Origin: Mesostigma viride
Taxonomy: Eukaryota; Streptophyta; Mesostigmatophyceae; Mesostigmatales; Mesostigmataceae
NCBI GenBank assembly: GCA_009746045.1
Contig: RPFO01000114.1
Coordinates: 547,219 to 611,218 of the forward strand
Length of the DNA stretch: 64,000 nucleotides
Direction of reading: 5' to 3'
The notes beneath the pieces are model-generated. The model was not told the DNA's origin and made no database searches. It saw nothing but the letters and a program-made list of their open reading frames with translations. Shown one piece after another: positions 56,441-64,000 of the stretch. The position numbers and the translations under genes are program-made. Position 1 is the stretch's first letter, and each line of letters begins with the position of its first letter.

Positions 56441-59400
56441 ATGGCATGTATGTAATTACATAATGATGAGGAATCAGGCTCCCATGGTGTCATCATGGCC
56501 CGTCTACGTACATGGATGGCATTTATGTAATTAATGATGAGGATTCAGGCTCCCATGGTGTCATCATGGCCTGTCTACGTACATGGATGTCTCAGAAAAA
56601 AAATGATGAGGATTCAGGCTCCCATGGTGTCATCATGGCTGGCCTACGTACATGGATGTCAAAGAAAAAAAAATGATCAGGATTCAGGCTCCCGTGGTGT
56701 CATTATGGCCCGTCTACGTGTTGTTGGCATGTATGAAATTAATGATGAGGATTCAGGCTCCCATGGTGTCATCATGGCTGGCCTACGTACATGGATGTCA
56801 AAGAAAAAAAAATGATCAGGATTCAGGCTCCCATGGTGTCATCATGGCTGGCCTACGTACATGGTTGGCATTTATGTAATTAATGATGAGGATTCAGGCT
56901 CCATTGGTGTCATCATGGCTGGCCTACGTATGTACATGGATGTCAAAGAAAAAAAAATGATGAGGATTCAGGCTCCCATGGTGTCATCATGGCTGGCCTA
57001 CCTACATGGTTGGCATTTATGTAATTAATGATGAGGATTCAGGCTCCCATGGTGTCATCATGGCTTGTCTACGTACATGGATGGCATGTATGTAATTAAT
57101 GATGAGGATTCAGGCTCCATTGGTGTCATCATGGCCCGTCTACGTACATGGATGGCATGTATGTAATTAATGATGAGGATTCAGGCTCCATTGGTGTCAT
57201 CATGGCTGGCCTACGTACATGGATGTCTCATAAACAAAATGATGAGGATTCAGGCTCCCATGGTGTCATCATGGCCCGTCTACGTACATGAATGGCATTT
57301 ATGTAATTAATGATGAGGATTCAGGCTCCCATGGTGTCATCATGGCTGGCCTACGTACATGGATGGCATGTATGTAATTAATGATGAGGATTCAGGCTCC
57401 ATTGGTGTCATCATGGCTGGCCTACGTACATGGATGTCTCATAAACAAAATGATCAGGATTCAGGCTCCCATGGTGTCATCATGGCTGGCCTACGTACAT
57501 GGTTGGCATTTATGTAATTAATGATGAGGATTCAGGCTCCATTGGTGTCATCATGGCTGGCCTACGTATGTACATGGATGTCAAAGAAAAAAAAATGATG
57601 AGGATTCAGGCTCCCATGGTGTCATCATGGCTTGTCTACGTACATGGATGGCATGTATGTAATTAATGATGAGGATTCAGGCTCCATTGGTGTCATCATG
57701 GCCCGTCTACGTACATGGATGGCATGTATGTAATTAATGATGAGGATTCAGGCTCCATTGGTGTCATCATGGCTGGCCTACGTACATGGATGTCTCATAA
57801 ACAAAATGATGAGGATTCAGGCTCCCATGGTGTCATCATGGCCCGTCTACGTACATGAATGGCATTTATGTAATTAATGATGAGGATTCAGGCTCCCATG
57901 GTGTCATCATGGCTGGCCTACGTACATGGATGGCATGTATGTAATTAATGATGAGGATTCAGGCTCCATTGGTGTCATCATGGCTGGCCTACGTACATGG
58001 ATGTCTCATAAACAAAATGATGAGGATTCAGGCTCCCATGGTGTCATCATGGCCCGTCTACGTACATGAATGGCATTTATGTAATTAATGATGAGGATTC
58101 AGGCTCCCATGGTGTCATCATGGTTTGTCTACGTACATGGATGGCATTTATGTATATAATGATGAGGATTCAGGCTCCATTGGTGTCATCATTGCCCGTG
58201 TACGTACATGAATGGCATTTATGTAATTAATGATGAGGATTCAGGCTCCCATGGTGTCATCATGGCCCGTCTACGTACATGGATGGCATGTATGTAATTA
58301 ATGATGAGGATTCAGGCTCCATTGGTGTCATCATGGCTGGCCTACGTACATGGATGTCTCATAAACAAAATGATGAGGATTCAGGCTCCCATGGTGTCAT
58401 CATGGCCCGTCTACGTACATGAATGGCGTTTATGTAATTAATGATGAGGATTCAGGCTACCATGGTGTCATCATGGCTGGCCTACGTACATGGATGGCAT
58501 GTATGTAATTAATGATGAGGATTCAGGCTCCATTGGGGTCATCATGGCTGGCCTACGTACATTGATGTCAAGGAATAGTAAATGATGAGGATTCAGGCTC
58601 CATTGGGGTCATCATGGCTGGCCTACGTACATGGATGTCAAGGAATAGTAAATGATGAGGATTCAGGCTCCCATGGTGTCATCATGGCTGGCGTACGTAC
58701 ATGGATGGCATGTATGTAATTAATGATGAGGATTCAGGCTCCATTGGTGTCATCATGGCTGGCCTACGTACATGGATGTCTCATAAACAAAATGATCAGG
58801 ATTCAGGCTCCCATGGTGTCATCATGGCTGGCCTACGTACATGGTTGGCATTTATGTAATTAATGATGAGGATTCAGGCTCCATTGGTGTCATCATGGCT
58901 GGCCTACGTATGTACATGGATGTCAAAGAAAAAAAAATGATGAGGATTCAGGCTCCCATGGTGTCATCATGGCTTGTCTACGTACATGGATGGCATGTAT
59001 GTAATTAATGATGAGGATTCAGGCTCCATTGGTGTCATCATGGCCCGTCTACGTACATGGATGGCATGTATGTAATTAATGATGAGGATTCAGGCTCCAT
59101 TGGTGTCATCATGGCTGGCCTACGTACATGGATGTCTCATAAACAAAATGATGAGGATTCAGGCTCCCATGGTGTCATCATGGCCCGTCTACGTACATGA
59201 ATGGCATTTATGTAATTAATGATGAGGATTCAGGCTCCCATGGTGTCATCATGGCTGGCCTACGTACATGGATGGCATGTATGTAATTAATGATGAGGAT
59301 TCAGGCTCCATTGGTGTCATCATGGCTGGCCTACGTACATGGATGTCTCATAAACAAAATGATGAGGATTCAGGCTCCCATGGTGTCATCATGGCCCGTC

Positions 59401-60195
59401 TACGTACATGAATGGCATTTATGTAATTAATGATGAGGATTCAGGCTCCCATGGTGTCATCATGGTTTGTCTACGTACATGGATGGCATTTATGTATATA
59501 ATGATGAGGATTCAGGCTCCATTGGTGTCATCATTGCCCGTGTACGTACATGAATGGCATTTATGTAATTAATGATGAGGATTCAGGCTCCCATGGTGTC
59601 ATCATGGCCCGTCTACGTACATGGATGGCATGTATGTAATTAATGATGAGGATTCAGGCTCCATTGGTGTCATCATGGCTGGCCTACGTACATGGATGTC
59701 TCATAAACAAAATGATGAGGATTCAGGCTCCCATGGTGTCATCATGGCCCGTCTACGTACATGAATGGCGTTTATGTAATTAATGATGAGGATTCAGGCT
59801 ACCATGGTGTCATCATGGCTGGCCTACGTACATGGATGGCATGTATGTAATTAATGATGAGGATTCAGGCTCCATTGGGGTCATCATGGCTGGCCTACGT
59901 ACATTGATGTCAAGGAATAGTAAATGATGAGGATTCAGGCTCCATTGGGGTCATCATGGCTGGCCTACGTACATGGATGTCAAGGAATAGTAAATGATGA
60001 GGATTCAGGCTCCCATGGTGTCATCATGGCTGGCCTACGTACATGGATGGCATGTATGTAATTAATGATGAGGATTCAGGCTCCATTGGTGTCATCATGG
60101 CTGGCCTACGTACATGGATGTCTCATAAACAAAATGATGAGGATTCAGGCTCCCATGGTGTCATCATTGCCCGTGTACGTACCTGGATGGCATTA
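56441..60195. repeat. Satellite array in inverted orientation
   Basis: From about 56441 the monomer core appears as its reverse complement (GATGAGGATTCAGGCTCCCA). Monomer strings recur with a 1,342-bp offset (57631/58973, 58570/59912). Linkers are the same set as in the forward block. The array ends with GGATGGCATTACAAGG near 60195. Confidence 0.95.
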
Positions 60196-61854
60196 CAAGG
60201 CAGGCGCCTCAGTCCGTAGCATCATAAAACATCATAAATGATCAAACATGCATTATTTCATCAATTCCAGCATACAGAACATCCATAACAGCGATTAAAC
60301 ATAGGTAGCCATGCACAGTTTTTCTCACATGTCAGTGCTAGACTAAATAAGTAAAAGTAAGCCTAGATCATTGGAAATGCTAACTGGAGCTCCTTATATG
60401 CTGGGCTTCATCATTTCAGCTGTTAGCTGGCTACGGGGCGACATGCGGCACTAAGTGGCATTACAATGGTATGAGGCGTGCACAATGGTGCTTTTGAATG
60501 GCCGGGTAATGCTCAAAATGATCACTAACACACAGCTTAAACTATGCTTCATGTTGTTCTAAAGAAAACGTCACCATGTGGTGGCTACCAAGCTCTACTA
60601 GCAGGTATACCACTGTGCCAAGGCCCAAATGCACGTGTGCAAGGGGCTACGTAGCCCATGCATCCACAACATAAAAAATGACCTCCATATGCTTGCCTGA
60701 GATGAAATGACACAGAGACAACTCATGGACCTTCTTTTGAATGCAAGCAGGGCACTGGGACCTCCACAGGTGTTACATGAAGACAGATGGGGTGACTGCA
60801 CAACAGCCATACTAACAAAGCTAAAAGGCTAACCAAAAACAGGCCAGGATACCATCTATTCTTAAGGATTTAGGCTATAGAAACCATCATGATACCATAT
60901 AGAACTTATTTACATGTAACATCAATCATTATTCTAGTATATTTGGTGCAGACGCAGCCAATCATGCACAAAACTGATGAAAATCTGACCGTAATGGCTG
61001 TGCGCAACCACCACCACAAACAATTACAGAAAAGTAGTAACGAAGCAAATTTGACATCCCAAACCTTCAACAATGAGTCCGAGATTACTTACCGAGTGAT
61101 ACGACGACTTTATCTTGTCGACGGTAACCGCAGGGACACTAAACTACGCCAGGTCGAAACCGCAAAAAAAAAGGCTCAAGGACAGCTAGCAAGCTGACGA
61201 CAGGGCCGATGCGTCAAGACTTTCCTGGCCCAGACACTAATGAAATATTCGAAATACATCGTAACAAATTTACTCGATGCGAAATATTCAATTATAAAGC
61301 CGCCGATAACAAGTGCTAGCTTCATTGTCACTCCCGTCACAATAAACACGCGTTGACGCAGTAAAACCCAGACCGAGATGATTGCGCACCTCAGTAAATG
61401 TTGCGCGACTGCGGCTACAGCATCTTTACAACGCACAAATAATGCCTACAAAATTTGGAACGAATCCATGCATCGATGCTCCTACACCAATCAGTTTTCT
61501 GCACCGCCATAGCCTCGAATATGCATGTTCGTAATTATTTTACATTCACTTTCGTCCCGGTGGACCTGGGTACCCCCTGTACTGTAACCGTTAATTAGTC
61601 CCTGTAGTCTTGGTCGAAACATAGTGATGTCCGGTATCAGGGCGTAGAGCACATCTAGCTCTAGCAGCAGACCTAAAAATATCGCGGAAATGTCTACTGG
61701 CATTCGCGCCGCGCCGCTTCCCATCTCGCGCCTATTTGTAGCCCAGTAGTTACTAATCCTGCGATCATGATGGAATATACATGTAGTGATACTAATCGAT
61801 ACATGTAGTACACATGGTTGGCGCACAGAATGTTGTACAACCTGCCCTACATGT
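60196..61854. other. No recognisable gene
   Basis: Unique sequence right of the satellite. A 102-codon plus-strand frame (60889-61197) and an 86-codon minus-strand frame (61436-61176) have no motifs or codon bias that would support a call. Confidence 0.45.
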
Positions 61855-62502
61855 GTGGAGGATATGTGCGTACGTACGACGAATCATGTGAAACGACTGG
61901 TCCAACCTGAAAAATTTTAAATTTTTGCCGTGTCCAGTAACGGTCCTAGGTTGCACCCGCGGGACGTTCCGGCAGCTGTACAGAATAGATCAGAAAGATA
62001 CGCCGCGGAATGACGCCAGTGCCCGGCAAATGTGAGTCGGGAACTGAACAGTCACTACACACGTCGAAAATCTATTGCTCCACCCCCCCAAAAAAGCGTT
62101 CCGGAACTGTTCGAAGCGAATAGCACTGACAGGATTCGAACCTGCGTCCAGAGTGAGGTTGCGGAGTGAGGGAGGCCAGCCATCATGGTCCGCACACAAA
62201 TCTGGCTCGGGTCCGATCCCTGTCAGTGCTCTTCGCTTCGAACAGGTCCGGAACGCTTTTTTGTGGGGGTGGAGCAATAAATACTCGACATTTGCAGTGA
62301 CTGTTCAGTTCCGGGCTCACAAATGATTTGCCGGGCACAGGCGTCGTTGCGCGGCGTATCTTTGTGATCTTTTCTGTACAGCTGTCGGAACGTCCCGCGG
62401 GTGCAACCTAGGACCGTTACTGGACACGGCAAAAATTTAAAATTTTTCAGGTTGGACCAGTCGTTTCACATGATTCGTCGTACGTACGCACATATCCTCC
62501 AC
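61855..62502. mobile_element. Foldback element with a T-arm-like loop
   Basis: Left arm 61855-62133 and right arm 62219-62502 are inverted copies with scattered mismatches (GTGGAGGATATGTGCGTACG at the outer end, AGCACTGACAGG at the inner end). They enclose an 85-bp loop. Across the inner edge the minus strand reads GCAGGTTCGAATCCTGT, a well-formed tRNA T arm, followed by CAGTGCT. No target duplication was clear. Confidence 0.78.
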
Positions 62503-63114
62503 GCATGCCATGTCGACGCTGCACTGACACACACCAGGGACTTTGGAAGGTGCGCACCCAGCCCGCCCAGGTAATTGATGCGGTGTTTTGCAGGCGCGCA
62601 CCGCCGGATGCGCCCACCACGCCCGCCACCGCACGTCCAGTGACCGACTGTGGTCCACGTTCTTTGTCGCCTGCGGGTGCAGCCCCCATAATGCGTACGA
62701 GCAGCTTCACGGCTTTCTTCTTTGGAAATCAAGAACAACGGGCCTGACAACAACAACAACGACAGCAGCATCAGCTCCAACAAGAGTGAGTTGCGGGATT
62801 TTACCTACGTGGTTTTCCTAATTTTTTTTCACCTGGCATGTTGAGTATTCATCCCATTTTGCGTCATGACGGCTTCCTGAACGACGACTCTCTCTCCCTC
62901 TCCCTCTCCCCCCCCTCTCCCTCTTATTTTTCACCAGGTTTTTCATGCCGATTTTTAATCCCTTTTGCGTCATGCTCCTTGTAGCGTGATGTCGTCAATT
63001 GTCACTCACAACCATGCTATCATTGTGGTTTGTTCTTTTTCGCCTGCGGGTGCAGGTCACGAGCGTTGCGTGCGGTGCGTCATCAATCCAAGAACAAAAC
63101 ACGATGTGGCTAAA
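62503..63114. other. No supported gene; short direct repeats
   Basis: TCGCCTGCGGGTGCAG occurs at 62667-62682 and 63040-63055. CCCATTTTGCGTCATG and CCCTTTTGCGTCATG occur near 62853 and 62960. A short GC-biased frame (62588-62821) may be a gene fragment. The block looks like a decayed direct duplication of about 110-370 bp. Confidence 0.4.
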
Positions 63115-63857
63115 CCCTCCCTCCCTCCCTCCCTCCCTCCCTCCCTCCCTCCCTCCCTCCTCCCTCCCTCCCTCCCCCTCCCTCCCTCCCTCCCTCCCTC
63201 CCTCCCTCCCTCCCTCCTCCCTCCCTCCTCCCTCCCTCCCTCCCTCCCTCCTCCCTCCCTCCCTCCCTCCCTCCCTCCCTCCCTCCCTCCTCTCCTCCCT
63301 CCTCCTCCCTCCCTCCCTCCCTCTCCCTCCTCCTCCTCTCCCTCTCCCTCTCCCTCTCCCTCTCCCTCTCCTCTCCTCTCCCTCTCCCTCTCCCTCTCCC
63401 TCTCCCTCTCCCTCTCCCTCTCCCTCTCCCTCTCCCTCTCCCTCTCCCTCTCCCTCTCCCTCTCCCTCTCCCTCTCCCTCTCCCTCTCCCTCTCCCTCTC
63501 CCTCTCCCTCTCCCTCTCCCTCTCCCTCTCCCTCTCCCTCTCCCTCTCCCTCTCCCTCTCCCTCTCCCTCTCCCTCTCCCTCTCCCTCTCCCTCTCCCTC
63601 TCCCTCTCCCTCTCCTCTCCCTCTCCCTCTCCCTCTCCCTCTCCCTCTCCCTCTCCCTCTCCCTCTCCTCTCCCTCTCCCTCTCCCTCTCCCTCTCCTCT
63701 CCCTCTCCCTCTCCCTCTCCCTCTCCCTCTCCCTCTCCCTCTCCCTCTCCCTCTCCCTCTCCCTCTCCCTCTCCCTCTCCCTCTCCCTCTCCCTCTCCCT
63801 CTCCCTCTCCCTCTCCTCTCCTCCCTCCCTCCTCCCTCCCTCCCTCCCTCCATCCCT
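63115..63857. repeat. Polypyrimidine (CCCT/CCCTCT)n tract
   Basis: About 740 bp of almost uninterrupted C and T on the plus strand, first CCCT units, then CTCCCT hexamers, then CCCT again. Ser/Pro/Leu or Arg/Gly/Glu frames across it are artefacts. It can form triplex (H-DNA) and is likely to be unstable. Confidence 0.95.
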
Positions 63858-63858
63858 C

Positions 63859-64000
63859 TTACGGTTACGGTTACGCTTACGGTTACGCTTACGGTAACGC
63901 TTACGCTTACGCTTACGCTTACGCTTACGCTTACGCTTACGCTTACGCTTACGCTTATGCTTACGCTTACGCTTACGCTTACGCTTACGCTTACGCTTAC
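63859..64000. repeat. (TTACGC)n hexamer array reaching the window edge
   Basis: It begins with mixed TTACGG and TTACGC units, includes one TAACGC and one TTATGC, then becomes pure TTACGC for over 15 units to the last base. It resembles a telomere-type hexamer in unit length and TTA start, but no known telomere has this sequence to my knowledge. Confidence 0.95.

Noticed and set aside
25015-60195. Many open frames of 60-133 codons with MRIQAPMVSSW-type repeats
   Set aside because: They are translations of the satellite monomer in whichever frames happen to lack stops, recur on both strands after the inversion, and have no start or splice context.
62120-62228. A complete tRNA gene in the foldback loop
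   Set aside because: Only a T arm and an acceptor-like stem are visible; there is no A box, D arm or anticodon arm, and the span is too long.
62965-63897. A 310-codon Ser/Pro/Leu-repeat frame and its Arg/Gly/Glu opposite
   Set aside because: Pure products of the CTCCCT simple repeat.

Overview
The window is eukaryotic nuclear DNA. Genes are split by GT-AG introns, coding exons have GC-rich third positions, and most of the length is satellite or transposon. A carotenoid cleavage dioxygenase gene, a very long Cys-repeat metallothionein, a Ty1/copia element and a TOC1/PAT-like split-repeat element together suggest a photosynthetic protist, most likely an alga. This is an inference; no ribosomal or organellar marker is present.

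Layout. 1-6 kb: the end of an unidentified gene (+) and a carotenoid oxygenase gene (-) with at least three, probably four, exons. 6-10.7 kb: no convincing gene, with short hairpins and minisatellites. 10.75-11.94 kb: the metallothionein-like gene (+). 12-16.6 kb: non-coding and CCAC-rich. 16.65-22 kb: an orphan LINE ORF1-like fragment and a multi-exon, partly broken DDE-type transposase-like gene (-), with GCCGGC-containing repeats upstream. 24.26-24.75 kb: a minisatellite. 25.0-60.2 kb: one large satellite of monomers about 71-75 bp long, with higher-order repeats, which flips orientation near 56.44 kb.

Two insertions sit in the satellite. One is a 2.1-kb split-direct-repeat element without target duplication (27981-30104). 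The other is a copia retrotransposon (38891-55079) that itself contains a second copy of the same family (45401-53049); its 3' LTR holds an insertion made of three 206-bp palindromes (54168-55041). Exact 5-bp target duplications and diagnostic LTR variants fix the order: satellite, then outer copia, then inner copia and palindromic element. 61.86-62.50 kb is another foldback element. The window ends in a 740-bp polypyrimidine tract followed by a (TTACGC)n array that runs off the edge.

The cellular genes do not form a pathway. The carotenoid oxygenase would act on carotenoids and the metallothionein would buffer metals. Everything else is mobile or repetitive DNA. Homopolymer indels break most transposon reading frames, so some breaks may be consensus errors.
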